From NCBI RefSeq assembly GCF_016862575.1, contig NZ_BONF01000019.1, positions 182,168-246,167 of the forward strand: a DNA stretch of 64,000 bases, written 5' to 3'. Of this stretch, positions 1-8,608 are shown one piece after another (the stretch's first letter is position 1; every line of letters begins with the position of its first letter). The stretch is from Catellatospora bangladeshensis. Lineage in GTDB: Bacteria; Actinomycetota; Actinomycetes; Mycobacteriales; Micromonosporaceae. Both the position numbers and the translations under genes were made by a program. Below the pieces are notes generated by a model. The model did not search any database. It was not told where the DNA came from and worked only from the letters and a program-made list of their open reading frames with translations.

Positions 1-835
1 CGAACAGGGCCCGGTTGGGCAGGCCGGTCAGGGTGTCGTGGAACATGCGCTCGGTCAGCTCGTGTTCGAGCCGCCGCTGCGCGGTCACGTCGTGCAGGGT
101 GAGCGCCACGTCGCGGGCCGGGTCGCCGGGGTGCAGCTCGCGGCAGGAGACCTCGACGACGGGCGCGCGGCCGTCCAGCGACCGGATGGTCCAGTCGGCG
201 CGGCTGTCTCCCGCGCCGACGGCGCCGGAGCGCACGTGCCGCAGCAGGAACTCCGCGGCGGCCCGCTGCCGGGCGTCGATGAAGTCGAGGAGGCTGACCT
301 CGCGCAGCGCCGAGGTGCCGAACACGTTGCGGGCCTGCGGGCTGGCGTAGCGGACGCGGTCGTCCTCGCCGACGATCAGCACCACGTCGCAGGTCTGTTC
401 CAGCAGCGCCTCGACCTCGCGGGAGCTGCGGATCCGGCTGACCTCGGCGGTCAGCCGGATCCGGTCCATGGCCGCGGCGGCCTGGGCGGACAGCCCTTCC
501 AGCGCGGGGCGCAGGCGGGCCAGGGCGGCGGTGGCCGGGTCGACGAGCAGGATGCCGACGGGTCCCGTGCCGGGCGTGTGCGCCTCGATCGGCACGAGTG
601 CCGTGTCGCCGTGCCCTGCCCGGCGCGCGGCGGGCAGGGCGTCGTCCTCGGGCAGGCGGATGCGGACCTCGTGCGCCGACCCGCCGGTGAGCCGGGCGAC
701 GGCGCGGTCGAGGGCCTCGACGACGTCCTCCGCGCCGGCCGCGGCGGCGAGTTCGGCCGCGGCGTCGCGCAGGGCCAGGACGGTCTCGTCGTCCGGGTAC
801 GGCTGGGAAGGTCCTGCTGCCATGTGGACGGCCAT
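1..835 (-). CDS. PAS-GGDEF signalling protein (diguanylate cyclase-like), 3' end outside window
   Basis: Likely makes cyclic di-GMP in response to a sensed signal. The visible 278 residues begin with a region of about 130 residues resembling a degenerate GAF sensor, then a PAS domain (VLIVGEDDRVRYASPQA, about residues 155-260). They end just inside a GGDEF domain, at the family hallmark HDTLTGLPNRALF, where the window stops. The GGDEF active site, and any EAL domain after it, cannot be seen, so catalytic activity is unproven. ATG at 835 was chosen; a second in-frame ATG lies at 823. The GAF gene upstream ends 38 bases before this start on the same strand, so the two are probably one transcript and one signalling unit. 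Confidence 0.85.
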   Translation of the reverse strand, partial: MAVHMAAGPSQPYPDDETVLALRDAAAELAAAAGAEDVVEALDRAVARLTGGSAHEVRIRLPEDDALPAARRAGHGDTALVPIEAHTPGTGPVGILLVDPATAALARLRPALEGLSAQAAAAMDRIRLTAEVSRIRSSREVEALLEQTCDVVLIVGEDDRVRYASPQARNVFGTSALREVSLLDFIDARQRAAAEFLLRHVRSGAVGAGDSRADWTIRSLDGRAPVVEVSCRELHPGDPARDVALTLHDVTAQRRLEHELTERMFHDTLTGLPNRALF

Positions 836-873
836 CCTCGCCGCCGCCTGCCCCGTCCCCGCCCCGGGCGCGG

Positions 874-1368
874 CTAGGCCGCGGTCAGCCCGGCGGTGAC
901 CCTGGTCAGGGCCCGTCCGGCCGCCGCGGCGAGCCGCTCCAGGACGGCGATCTCGTCAGCGGACGCCCGGTGCCGGTCGGCCCAGTAGGCGCCGATGGCA
1001 CCGACCGGGGTCCTGTCGACCCGGATCGGAACCATGAGCAGGCTGCGTACGAACGTCGGGCGGTACGCGGCCTGCGGGATGCGGTCGTCGGTGCGGATGT
1101 CGGCGATGACGACGGTCCGGTCGTGCAGCATGGCCCACCCGCTGATGCAGGAGGTGGCCGGGAAGCGCTGCCCCTTCCAGAGCGGGCTCATCGCGTCCTC
1201 GTCGGTGTAGTGGCATTCGCCGTCTTCGAGCTGGACCACCGTCATGCCCTGGGCCTGGACGGCGGCGCGGGCGCTGCAGCGCAGGGCGGTCTGGACGTCC
1301 TCGACGGTTTTGGCCTCGTCCAGCATGTCCAGCGCCCAGTCAATGGGACTGACCGAATTAACGAGCAT
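874..1368 (-). CDS. small GAF-domain sensor protein
   Basis: A 164-residue protein that is essentially one GAF domain (about residues 15-160). Typical GAF strand patterns are visible (RFPATSCISGWAMLHDR, LLMVPIRVDRTPVGAIGAYWA). No catalytic or DNA-binding domain follows, so it is probably a ligand- or redox-sensing partner. The start at 1368 is preceded by a good ribosome binding site (GGGAGGGACGGATA before ATG); the open frame extends further upstream, but those codons look non-coding. It lies upstream of the PAS-GGDEF gene on the same strand and may feed a signal to it. The ligand cannot be told from sequence. Confidence 0.75.
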   Translation of the reverse strand: MLVNSVSPIDWALDMLDEAKTVEDVQTALRCSARAAVQAQGMTVVQLEDGECHYTDEDAMSPLWKGQRFPATSCISGWAMLHDRTVVIADIRTDDRIPQAAYRPTFVRSLLMVPIRVDRTPVGAIGAYWADRHRASADEIAVLERLAAAAGRALTRVTAGLTAA

Positions 1369-1477
1369 TATCCGTCCCTCCCATATCCATAGCCAACAAA
1401 TAAGAATATACCGGCCCAAATTGCAGGAGGCGATACTCCCGGCGATGACCATGGCCGCGCGCGGCTAGGGTCGGCTC

Positions 1478-2329
1478 GTGAGCGGGCTGCCGGTGACGAT
1501 CGTGGACGCGTGCCTGCGCGACGGCACCGGGGGCAGCCCGACCGCGGTCGTCGGCGAGACCGCGCTGAGCGACGCCGCACGCCGGGCCGTCCCGGTGCTG
1601 GCCGGGACGTCGCACGCGGTCTTCGTCGCCGAGGACGGCCCGGCGGTGCGGCTGCGCTTCTTCACCTCCGGCGGGGAGCTGCCCGCCTGCGGCCACGGCA
1701 CGGTGGCCGCGCTGGCGCTGCTCGCCGAGCGTGCCGCCACGGCCGGGGCCGAGCCGGCCCTGCTCGCGCCGGACCGGGTCTTCGCCGCCCGCTGGGTGCG
1801 CCGCGGCCCGTTCGCGGATGCCGAGTTCGACCCGGGCGAGGTCGCGTTGCGCGCCAGCACCGGCCCCGAGCCGGAGCAGGTGCTGGCGGCGCTGGGCCTG
1901 GCCGCGGACGCGCTGCCCGCGCCCGTGTGCGCCGCCTCGCTGGGCCGGTGGCGCCTGCTGGTGCCGGTCGCCGACCGGGCCGCGCTGTCGGCGCTGGCGC
2001 CCGATGCGGGGCGGCTGCGCGCCGCGTGCGACCGGCTCGGGCTCCTCGGCTGCTACGTGTACACGCCCCCGGACCGGCAGGGCCGGCTGGCGGCGCGCAT
2101 GTTCGCGCCGTCGATCGGCGTGCCCGAGGACATCGCCAACGCCAACAGCACCGCGTGCCTGGCCGCGCACCTGGCGCAGGCGGCGGCGCGGCCGGTCCGG
2201 ATCGCCGCCGACATGGGCGACTCGCTCGGCCGTCCCGCGACGGTCACCGCCCACGCGACCGGACGTGCCGTACGCGTGGGCGGCGCCGCCCGGGTCGGGC
2301 CCGTGCTGCACCTCGACGTGCCCCGGTGA
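1478..2329 (+). CDS. PhzF-family isomerase/epimerase-like protein
   Basis: A 283-residue protein of the PhzF/DapF-fold family. The family motif GGELPACGHGTVAAL is present near residue 65; its Glu corresponds to the proposed acid/base of PhzF. A second-lobe pattern, ANANSTACLAAHLAQ, is seen near residue 220. PhzF itself isomerises a phenazine precursor, but most family members in genomes lack a known substrate, and no other phenazine genes are nearby. The start is GTG at 1478, 110 bases from the divergent GAF gene start. The gene converges on otsA with only 10 bases between stops. Phenazine synthesis is not supported by context; treat it as a PhzF-like isomerase of unknown substrate. Confidence 0.85.
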   Translation: MSGLPVTIVDACLRDGTGGSPTAVVGETALSDAARRAVPVLAGTSHAVFVAEDGPAVRLRFFTSGGELPACGHGTVAALALLAERAATAGAEPALLAPDRVFAARWVRRGPFADAEFDPGEVALRASTGPEPEQVLAALGLAADALPAPVCAASLGRWRLLVPVADRAALSALAPDAGRLRAACDRLGLLGCYVYTPPDRQGRLAARMFAPSIGVPEDIANANSTACLAAHLAQAAARPVRIAADMGDSLGRPATVTAHATGRAVRVGGAARVGPVLHLDVPR

Positions 2330-2339
2330 CGAACCCGGG

Positions 2340-3737
2340 TCACCGTCCGGCGCAGGCCGCCTCGAGGGCGGTCAGGTACGACCGGGCCCAGGCCTGGATG
2401 TCGTGCTCGCGGATGTGCGCCCGCATCGCGGCGAGCTGCGGGCTCGGCTCGGCCGGGTCGGCCTGCAGCGCCTCGATCAGGGTGTCCTTGACGCCCTCGA
2501 CGTCGTGCGGGTTGACCAGGTAAGCCTGGGTCAGCTCGGCGGCGGCCCCGGCGAACTCGCTGAGCACCAGCGCGCCGCAGCCGTCGACGCGGGCGGCGAC
2601 GTACTCCTTGGCGACCAGGTTCATGCCGTCGCGCAGCGGGGTCACGGCCATGACGTCGGCGGCCCGGTACAGCGCGGCCAGCTCGGTGCGGTCGAAGACC
2701 TGGCTCAGGTAGTGCACGGCGGCCACGCCGAGCCGGCCGAAGTCGCCGTTGATCCGGCCGACCTCGCGCTCGACCCGGTCGCGCAGCTGCCGGAACTGCT
2801 CGACCCGCTCCCGGCCCGGGATGCCGACCTGCACCAGCACCGTCTCCGGCGCCTTGACTCGGCCGTCGGCCAGCAGCTCCCGGTAGGCCTTGAGCCGGTG
2901 CTCGATGCCCTTGGTGTAGTCGAGCCGGTCGACGCTGAGGATCACCCGCTGCGGGTCGCCCAGGTCTGCGCGCAGCTCGGCGGCTTTCCGGACGACCTCG
3001 TCCCGGCTGGCCAGCGCCTCCATCTCGGCGGTGTCGATGGAGATGGGGAACGCGCCGGTGCGCACGGTGCGGCCGCCCAGGCTGATCCCGTGCTCGTCGG
3101 CGGTCGCGCAGAGCACCTTCGTGACCAGCAGGTGGAAGTTGTGCACCGCGTGGCTGCGCTGGAATCCGATCAGGTCGGCGCCCAGCATGCCGAACAGGAT
3201 CTCGGCGCGGCGCGGCAGCTGCATGAACAGCTCTGGCGGCGGGAACGGCACGTGCAGGAAGAAGCCGATGCGCAGGTCGGGCCGCAGCTCGCGCAGCATC
3301 GCGGGCACCAGCTGCAGGTGGTAGTCCTGCACCCAGACCACCGCGCCGGGCGCAGCGACCTCGGCGGCGCGGTCGGCGTAGCGCTGGTTGACCCGCTGGT
3401 ATGCCTCCCACCAGCGGCGGTGGTGCACGGCCGGCTCGACGGCGTCGTGGTAGAGCGGCCACAGCGTCGAGTTGGCGAAGCCCTCGTAGTGGTCCTGGAA
3501 GTCCTCCTCGGACAGCTCGACCGGGACCAGGTGCACCCCGTCCACGTCGATCAGCGGCGGGGTCGGGCCGGGCGTGCCCGCCCAGCCGATCCAGGTGGCC
3601 GGCTTGTTGATCAGCACCGGATGCAGGGCCTCGCCCAGCCCGCCGGGGGTGCGCCGCCACTCGAAGACCCCTTCGGAGGCGGCGGCGTCGTTGATGGGAA
3701 GACGGCTGGCGACCACGACTAACGAGGCGTCCCGCAT
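2340..3737 (-). CDS. otsA: alpha,alpha-trehalose-phosphate synthase (GT20)
   Basis: Transfers glucose from a nucleotide sugar to glucose 6-phosphate to give trehalose 6-phosphate, a cytoplasmic osmoprotectant step. The 465-residue length is normal for OtsA. Family landmarks are in order: SRLPI near residue 12, TPGGLGEAL near 30, [17 protein letters not shown] near 130, [15 protein letters not shown] near 260 and [18 protein letters not shown] near 355. ATG at 3737 was chosen because GGAAGGGGGG lies just upstream; the open frame runs to 3821 but without a better start. No trehalose-6-phosphate phosphatase gene is adjacent, so OtsB must be elsewhere. The region from 3738 to 4013 holds no gene; 3795-3870 is comparatively AT-rich and probably contains the promoter. 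Confidence 0.95.
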   Translation of the reverse strand: MRDASLVVVASRLPINDAAASEGVFEWRRTPGGLGEALHPVLINKPATWIGWAGTPGPTPPLIDVDGVHLVPVELSEEDFQDHYEGFANSTLWPLYHDAVEPAVHHRRWWEAYQRVNQRYADRAAEVAAPGAVVWVQDYHLQLVPAMLRELRPDLRIGFFLHVPFPPPELFMQLPRRAEILFGMLGADLIGFQRSHAVHNFHLLVTKVLCATADEHGISLGGRTVRTGAFPISIDTAEMEALASRDEVVRKAAELRADLGDPQRVILSVDRLDYTKGIEHRLKAYRELLADGRVKAPETVLVQVGIPGRERVEQFRQLRDRVEREVGRINGDFGRLGVAAVHYLSQVFDRTELAALYRAADVMAVTPLRDGMNLVAKEYVAARVDGCGALVLSEFAGAAAELTQAYLVNPHDVEGVKDTLIEALQADPAEPSPQLAAMRAHIREHDIQAWARSYLTALEAACAGR

Positions 3738-4013
3738 GGGGTGCCCCCCTTCCGAGCTTCGCGGATATGAGACGGTTTGCTGCGCTCCACGGCATTGACC
3801 AGTCACGCGAACTTGTAGCAACCCAAAGTTACGAGTCGATTACGTTGGGCGCATCATTCGTTCGTGCCGGTCTCCGCGCAGCGCCGCACGGGTCAGCTCC
3901 TCTGCGTACTCAGCTCGGACCACTCTACAGAATGGACAGACCGAACCGGCTGCTCGGCCCATGGTGTCCCGCCTGACGGGCGCCCGCCACACCCGGTCGT
4001 GCGACCTGCCCGC

Positions 4014-4679
4014 TCAGTCCGCCACGCCGACGGCCCGCCCGACGGTCTCGGGCCGCTCCAGCGAGGCGAGCATGCAGGCGGCGACGTTGGCCCTGGAGGC
4101 GAGGGCGCCGCCGCGTACGTTGCGGTCCAGCTCGGTGCGGTAGGTCCCGGTCAGCGGCTTGTCGGTCAGCTTCGGCGGGCGCACCGCGGTCCAGTCCAGG
4201 CCGCTGCCCCGCAGCACGTCCTCCATCCTGGCCAGGTCCGCGTAGTGGTCCCGCAGCGCCGCCTTGATCAGCGGCCCGACGACGTACCGCATGAGCGGGC
4301 CGTCGCCGGGATCGTGCTTGGGCGGGTGCGGGTTGCCGGGCGACGGCACGGTGCCGACGGGGGCGGCGCTGACCACCACGATGCGGCGCACCCCGGCGTC
4401 CGCCATCGCGCCCACGATGGCGCGGGTGGCGGGCTCGGTGATGCCGGCGGTGGCGCGGCTGCTGGGTCCGACCGCCGACAGCACGGCGTCGGCGCCGGCG
4501 ATCGCGTCACGCAGGACGGCGGCGTCCGGAGCGGCCAGGTCGGCGGCGACGGCGCGCACCCCGGGCGGCAGGCGCCTGGGGTCGCGGGCCACCGCGGTGA
4601 CCTCGTGCCCGGCCGCGGCGGCCTGTGCGAGCAGCTGGCGGCCGATGCCGCCGGTGGCTCCGAATACGGTCAGCTTCAT
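4014..4679 (-). CDS. NAD(P)-binding atypical SDR (NmrA-like)
   Basis: A 221-residue single-domain Rossmann protein opening with MKLTVFGATGGIGRQ, the GxxGxxG dinucleotide site of atypical SDR/NmrA-like proteins. VVVSAAPVG follows near residue 115 and the usual catalytic Tyr-x-x-x-Lys is not evident, as in many members of the group. It may act as a quinone or NADPH-dependent reductase, or as a redox sensor; the substrate is unknown. ATG at 4679 is preceded by GAGGGGACCGAC; an in-frame ATG at 4703 would place the start inside the operator. It is divergent from a MarR gene 66 bases away, a layout typical of a MarR regulator controlling its neighbour. Confidence 0.85.
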   Translation of the reverse strand: MKLTVFGATGGIGRQLLAQAAAAGHEVTAVARDPRRLPPGVRAVAADLAAPDAAVLRDAIAGADAVLSAVGPSSRATAGITEPATRAIVGAMADAGVRRIVVVSAAPVGTVPSPGNPHPPKHDPGDGPLMRYVVGPLIKAALRDHYADLARMEDVLRGSGLDWTAVRPPKLTDKPLTGTYRTELDRNVRGGALASRANVAACMLASLERPETVGRAVGVAD

Positions 4680-4703
4680 GTCGGTCCCCTCGGGAGCACT
4701 CAT

Positions 4704-4724
4704 ATAATACGAGTATCGTAATAT
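4704..4724. promoter_or_regulatory. MarR-type operator between divergent genes
   Basis: A 9-3-9 inverted repeat: half-sites ATAATACGA and TCGTAATAT around gta, matching at 8 of 9 positions. It lies in the 66-base divergent intergenic region and overlaps a TATAAT -10-like hexamer on the plus strand (4703-4708) and a TACGAT hexamer on the minus strand. A repressor bound here could block both promoters. It is assigned to the MarR protein at 4746 by position. Confidence 0.75.
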
Positions 4725-4745
4725 CTCCTTCGGAGTTCAAACAAT

Positions 4746-5213
4746 ATGGAACCCGTAACATCTTCGGCGCGCGGGCAGCAACCCGGCGACGTCATCAAGG
4801 GCGACCTGCGGGACCTGCGGGTGCAGCTGGGCATGCTCAACCGGCACGTCGGCGCGCGGCTCGGGCTGCGCGAGGTGGACCTCGACTGCCTCGACCTGGT
4901 CAGCAGGCACGGCCCGCTCAGCCCCGGCGCGCTGGCCCGGCAGGCGGGCCTGCACCCGGCCACCATGACCGGCATCCTGGACCGGCTGGAACGCGGCGGC
5001 TGGCTGGTGCGCGAGCGCGACCCGGCAGACCGGCGCAGCGTGGTGCTCCGGGTGCCACCCGACCGGGGCCGCGAGATCGCGGGCCTGTTCACCGCCGCGA
5101 ACGCCGCCATGGACGAGCTGTTCGCCGGCTGTACCGAGGACGAACTCCAGGTCATCGCGGGCTTCCTGCACCGCGCCGTCGAAGCCGTCCGCACCGCCGC
5201 CACCGGCCTGTGA
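4746..5213 (+). CDS. MarR-family transcriptional regulator
   Basis: A 155-residue winged-helix protein. The HTH is seen at about residues 55-85 (LSPGALARQAGLHPATMTGILDRLERGGWL) and the wing at RERDPADRRSVVLRV, both standard for MarR. Flanking helices for dimerisation run through residues 20-45 and 110-150. The start ATG at 4746 has GGAG ten bases upstream. It probably represses itself and the divergent NAD-binding protein through the palindrome at 4704-4724. The inducer is unknown; MarR proteins commonly respond to phenolics or oxidants. Confidence 0.9.
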   Translation: MEPVTSSARGQQPGDVIKGDLRDLRVQLGMLNRHVGARLGLREVDLDCLDLVSRHGPLSPGALARQAGLHPATMTGILDRLERGGWLVRERDPADRRSVVLRVPPDRGREIAGLFTAANAAMDELFAGCTEDELQVIAGFLHRAVEAVRTAATGL

Positions 5214-5261
5214 ACGCCGCCGCGCGCCGTCTACCGCAGCGCGGCCCCGTCGCGCGCGGGC

Positions 5262-5326
5262 AAGATCGCCGTCCCGTGTCGAAAGATGGGCTCCAGCCAC
5301 AGCTTTCGACACGAGACGGCGATCTT
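5262..5326. repeat. long hairpin repeat between convergent genes (copy 1 of 3)
   Basis: Two 24-base arms (5262-5285 and 5303-5326) pair at 23 of 24 positions around a 17-base loop. The arm AAGATCGCCGTC continues as CCGTGTCGAAAG. It lies between a MarR gene and the sigma-factor partner gene, whose stops face each other, so it can terminate both. The right arm contains a 23-base string repeated exactly at 33022-33044, so this is a member of a dispersed repeat family rather than only a terminator. Confidence 0.85.
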
Positions 5327-5375
5327 CGCTAGCCGCCGGACGTGGCCGTCGTCGTCGCCGTGCCGATGGCGCGGG

Positions 5376-6743
5376 TCAGCGTCGCCGGAGACGCCGGGTC
5401 AGCCGCCAGCCGCCGACGGCCCCGACGGCGAGGAGCACGAACGCGGTCAGCCGCAGCCACGCCGGCCACAGGCCGCGGTCGGGCGATCCGGCCGGACGCA
5501 CCGCCAGCTCCGGGAGCAGCCCGCCGGCGACGGAGATCTCGTACGGAATGCAGCGTTGCATGCCCAGCTCGCACCGGTAGGCGTCGTCGAACCGGCTCAG
5601 CACCACCGCAGCGGTGCCGTCGACGGGCACCGACCACAGCGCCGCGACGTCGAAGGGGTCCAGGGACATGCCGAGCACCGCGTCGTCGGACAGCCAGCCC
5701 AGGAACGTCTCCACGTCGGCCGCGCCCTCCCGCAGCGCCGACGGCTCGGCGAGGCTGACCGTGCGCACCGCGCCCGACCGCGTGTAGTCGAGGGTGTAGG
5801 CGCGGCCGGTCCCCCAGTCCTCGACCGCCCACGGCACCACGGCCAGCAGCCGTCCCGACGGCGACCACGCGTTGCGCAGGGTGAGGCCGTACCCCTGCGG
5901 CACCATGACCTGCTCCAGGCGGCGGCCGTCGCGGCCCACCAGCCAGGTCTCCAGCCGGGACTGGACGGCCAGGCGCTGCCCGTTCGGCGCGAACGCAGCC
6001 GCCGCCACCGGTCCGACGCCGGTCGTCACCGCCTGCCCGGTGCGCAGGTCGAGCAGGATCAGCTCGCTGTGCTCGGACGCACGCTGCTCGATCGCGTTGC
6101 CGACGCCCATGGCCAGGTCGCCCGCGATCGGTCCGATGTCGACGAAGGAGTACGCCAGCACGCCGCCGTCCGGGGAGAGCGCCAGCGGGATGACGCCGCC
6201 CGCCCTGGGCAGCGGCACGCCCCGGGCCCGCCCGGTCGCCAGGTCGACCACCCGCACCTCGGTGATGCCGCGGTCGGGCGCGGACAGCACGGCGAAGCTC
6301 CCGTCCGGGGCGAGCAGCCACGGCCCGGAGCGGTCCGGCATCGCATCGACCTGCCGGTAGGCGTCGCCGTCGGCGCCGAGCACGAGCGACTGGTAGGTGC
6401 GGATCGTCTCGTTGTTGCCGTAGCCGTACAGCATGATCGCCCGGCCGGGCGGCGAGTCGGCGATCGAGCCGGTCAGCGGCGAGTAGCCGGCGATCCGGTC
6501 AGGCAGGGTGGCCGTGCCGGGCGGGCGCTGCGCCGGGGTGGCCTGCCGCGCGGCGGACGGCAGCAGGACCACGCCCGCGCCGGCCAGCAGCGCGGCCACC
6601 GCGCACAGCACGGTGGTCACCCGGCGGCGGCGCAGGTCGCGCCGGGCGGCCGGGATCAGGTCCTCCAGCAGGCCGGGCCGCAGCGGCGGCTCGGGGTCCT
6701 GCGGTGCGGCTCCCAGCAGGGCCGCGATCTGCTGCTCGGTCAT
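5376..6743 (-). CDS. membrane-anchored beta-propeller protein, sigma-factor partner
   Basis: A 455-residue protein with a short cytoplasmic N-terminus (MTEQQIAALLG), a first membrane helix near residues 42-62, a large outside region of repeated blade-like segments (DGDAYRQVD, GSFAVLSAP, DGGVLAYSF, GQRLAVQSR, SGRLLAVVP), and a last helix near residues 425-445 followed by an Arg-rich tail. The blades resemble TolB/WD-type propellers. Its ATG overlaps the sigma gene stop (ATGA), so the two are translationally coupled. In SigE-type pairs the second gene often encodes an anti-sigma factor or signal sensor, and I infer that role here. No zinc anti-sigma motif is visible, so the mechanism is open. 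Confidence 0.7.
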   Translation of the reverse strand: MTEQQIAALLGAAPQDPEPPLRPGLLEDLIPAARRDLRRRRVTTVLCAVAALLAGAGVVLLPSAARQATPAQRPPGTATLPDRIAGYSPLTGSIADSPPGRAIMLYGYGNNETIRTYQSLVLGADGDAYRQVDAMPDRSGPWLLAPDGSFAVLSAPDRGITEVRVVDLATGRARGVPLPRAGGVIPLALSPDGGVLAYSFVDIGPIAGDLAMGVGNAIEQRASEHSELILLDLRTGQAVTTGVGPVAAAAFAPNGQRLAVQSRLETWLVGRDGRRLEQVMVPQGYGLTLRNAWSPSGRLLAVVPWAVEDWGTGRAYTLDYTRSGAVRTVSLAEPSALREGAADVETFLGWLSDDAVLGMSLDPFDVAALWSVPVDGTAAVVLSRFDDAYRCELGMQRCIPYEISVAGGLLPELAVRPAGSPDRGLWPAWLRLTAFVLLAVGAVGGWRLTRRLRRR

Positions 6744-7240
6744 GCCCGGCCTCCGATGTAGTTCGGCAGCAGCCGCCGCAGCGCGGCGATGGCGTACGAC
6801 GTCTGGCTCTTGACCGTGCCGGGCGAGCAGCCCAGCGCCCGCGCGGTCTCGGCCACGTCCAGGCCCTCCCAGTAGCGCAGCACGATCACGGCGCGCTGGC
6901 CGGGGGCGAGCCTGGCCAGCGCGGCCATCAGGTCGAGCCGGTCGACGAGCCCGTCGGCGGGTGCGGGCGTGTCCGGTGGTTCGGGCACCGGCCTGACCTT
7001 GCGGGACCACCACGTCTGCCGCTGGTCGAGGAAGGCGTTGACCAGGATCCGGCGCACGTACGCGTCGGGCGAGTCGGCCCGCGCGACCTTCGCCCAGTGC
7101 CGGTAGAGCCGGACCAGGGCGGTCTGGGTGAGGTCGTGCGCCTGGTCCCAGTCGCCGCACAGCCGGTATGCCGTGCGGCGCAGCTCCAGCACCCGCCCCT
7201 GCGCGAATTCGGTGAACGCGCGTTCGTCGTCGGCCCGCAA
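6740..7240 (-). CDS. SigE-family ECF RNA polymerase sigma factor
   Basis: A 166-residue sigma-70-like factor. Region 2 is seen in FAQGRVLELRRTAYRLCGD and the following helix DQAHDLTQTALVRLYRHW. Region 4 is seen in LARLAPGQRAVIVLRYWEGL with the HTH VAETARALGCSPGTVKSQTS. The start is uncertain. TTG at 7240 fits the usual family length and is preceded by AGAGGGG; the open frame continues to 7417 with poor coding character. The stop overlaps the ATG of the membrane propeller gene (ATGA), so they form one operon. It probably directs a small regulon including its own promoter. Confidence 0.85.
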   Translation of the reverse strand: MRADDERAFTEFAQGRVLELRRTAYRLCGDWDQAHDLTQTALVRLYRHWAKVARADSPDAYVRRILVNAFLDQRQTWWSRKVRPVPEPPDTPAPADGLVDRLDLMAALARLAPGQRAVIVLRYWEGLDVAETARALGCSPGTVKSQTSYAIAALRRLLPNYIGGRA

Positions 7241-7384
7241 GGCGACCCCTCTCGTCGTACTGCTGACCGGAGCACCCCGCCACCCGGTTGTGCCGGACGG
7301 GCCTCGGCGTCGCAGGACGTCACGACCTCGCGCGGCAGCGCAGCCTACGCTCCGGCGACGAGCGCCAGGTGCCGCCCGCCAAAG

Positions 7385-7431
7385 AGCGAAGCTCCCGCCA
7401 AGCGGTCGGCGCCGCATGGGGGAGCTTCGCT
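7385..7431 (-). terminator. hairpin downstream of the encapsulin operon
   Basis: Arms AGCGAAGCTCCC (7385-7396) and GGGAGCTTCGCT (7420-7431) pair perfectly over 12 bases with a 23-base loop. It begins 20 bases after the MFS gene stop on the minus strand and lies before the sigma gene, so it probably ends the five-gene operon. No U-tract follows, which is common in actinomycete terminators. Confidence 0.65.
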
Positions 7432-7450
7432 TCAGGGGAAGCGGACGAGG

Positions 7451-8608
7451 TCAGGTCGGTGACAGCGCGACCTGGTCGCGGCGGCCCAGGACACTCAGCG
7501 TCAGTGCGGCCGAGCCCGCCGCGCAGGCCGCCATGACGAAGTAGATCGCCGGGTAGCCCCACAGCCCGGCGATCAGCCCGGCCAGCGGGCCGCCCGCGAC
7601 CAGGCCGATGTCCCAGAAGGAGGTGAACGCGCCGAGCGCCGCGCCCTGCTGCGCCGCCGCGCTGCGGTTGATCACGATCAGCGCCAGCGCCGGGAACAGC
7701 AGCGACAGCCCGGCTCCGATGACCAGGCCGCCGGCCACGGCGACGGCGAGGTTGGGCGCGAGCGCGACGATCAGCAGCCCGGCCGCCTCGACGACGACGC
7801 ACCACAGCGCGACCCGGTTGGCACCGAGCTTGTCGGGCAGGCCGCCGAGGAACAGCCGTACGCCGACGTAGGTGACGCCGAACGCGTTGAACGCGGCGAT
7901 GCCGTTGCCGATGTGGCGGGCGTCCAGGTGCAGCACGACGAACGCGGACAGCGCCGCGTAGCCGAGCGCGGCCAGCGCGAGCGCCACGCCCGGCACGAGC
8001 GCGGGGCCGGGCAGCCATGCGGGCCGTGCCGTCGATGCGGGCTGCTCGGGTCGGGGCTTGCCGAGCACCAGCAGCATGCCGAGCACGGACGCGACCGCGC
8101 AGAACACCCACACCATCGGGTAGCCGCCCGACCACTTCATGATCAGGGTGCCGAACAGCGCGCCGAGGGTGATGCCCGCCCACATGTGGATGCCGTACAG
8201 GCCGACGACCCGGCCCCGGCGCTCGGGCGGGCACAGCAGCACCAGCCAGGCCGCCCCGGCGGTGTAGACCATGCCCTCCCCCGCGCCGTGCAGCACGCGC
8301 ACGGCGATCAGCGTGACGGGGTCGGCGGCGACGAGGTAGGCGAGCCCGGCGAGGGTGCACGTCACGGCTCCGGCGAGCATGACGAGCTTGTAGCCGCGCC
8401 GGTCGGCGATCCGGCCCGCGACGGGCCGGGTGAGCACGGCCGAGGCCGCGATCGCGGCGACCACGACACCGACCATGACGTCGCCGAGGCCGAGTTCGCC
8501 CAGCACGTAGAACGGCAGTACGGCCAGCGACGCGCCGACCCCGAGCAGGCAGCAGAAGATGCCGCCGAACAGGGGCACGAACGGCCGGTAGAAGGCCAGG
8601 CGGCTCAC
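7451..8608 (-). CDS. MFS transporter, probable exporter of the encapsulin-cluster product
   Basis: A 385-residue integral membrane protein with about 12 hydrophobic segments. The MFS motif-A loop appears as GRIADRRGYKLVML between helices 2 and 3, and its second-half counterpart as GGLPDKLGANRVAL. The GTG start at 8608 overlaps the encapsulin stop (GTGA), so it is the last gene of the five-gene operon and probably exports the sulfated or otherwise modified product or gives self-protection. Substrate cannot be read from sequence. A hairpin follows its stop. Confidence 0.9.
   Translation of the reverse strand: MSRLAFYRPFVPLFGGIFCCLLGVGASLAVLPFYVLGELGLGDVMVGVVVAAIAASAVLTRPVAGRIADRRGYKLVMLAGAVTCTLAGLAYLVAADPVTLIAVRVLHGAGEGMVYTAGAAWLVLLCPPERRGRVVGLYGIHMWAGITLGALFGTLIMKWSGGYPMVWVFCAVASVLGMLLVLGKPRPEQPASTARPAWLPGPALVPGVALALAALGYAALSAFVVLHLDARHIGNGIAAFNAFGVTYVGVRLFLGGLPDKLGANRVALWCVVVEAAGLLIVALAPNLAVAVAGGLVIGAGLSLLFPALALIVINRSAAAQQGAALGAFTSFWDIGLVAGGPLAGLIAGLWGYPAIYFVMAACAAGSAALTLSVLGRRDQVALSPT

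Noticed and set aside
1478..2329. Phenazine biosynthesis gene
   Set aside because: PhzF homologues are widespread; no phzA/B/C/D/E/G-like genes are near it.
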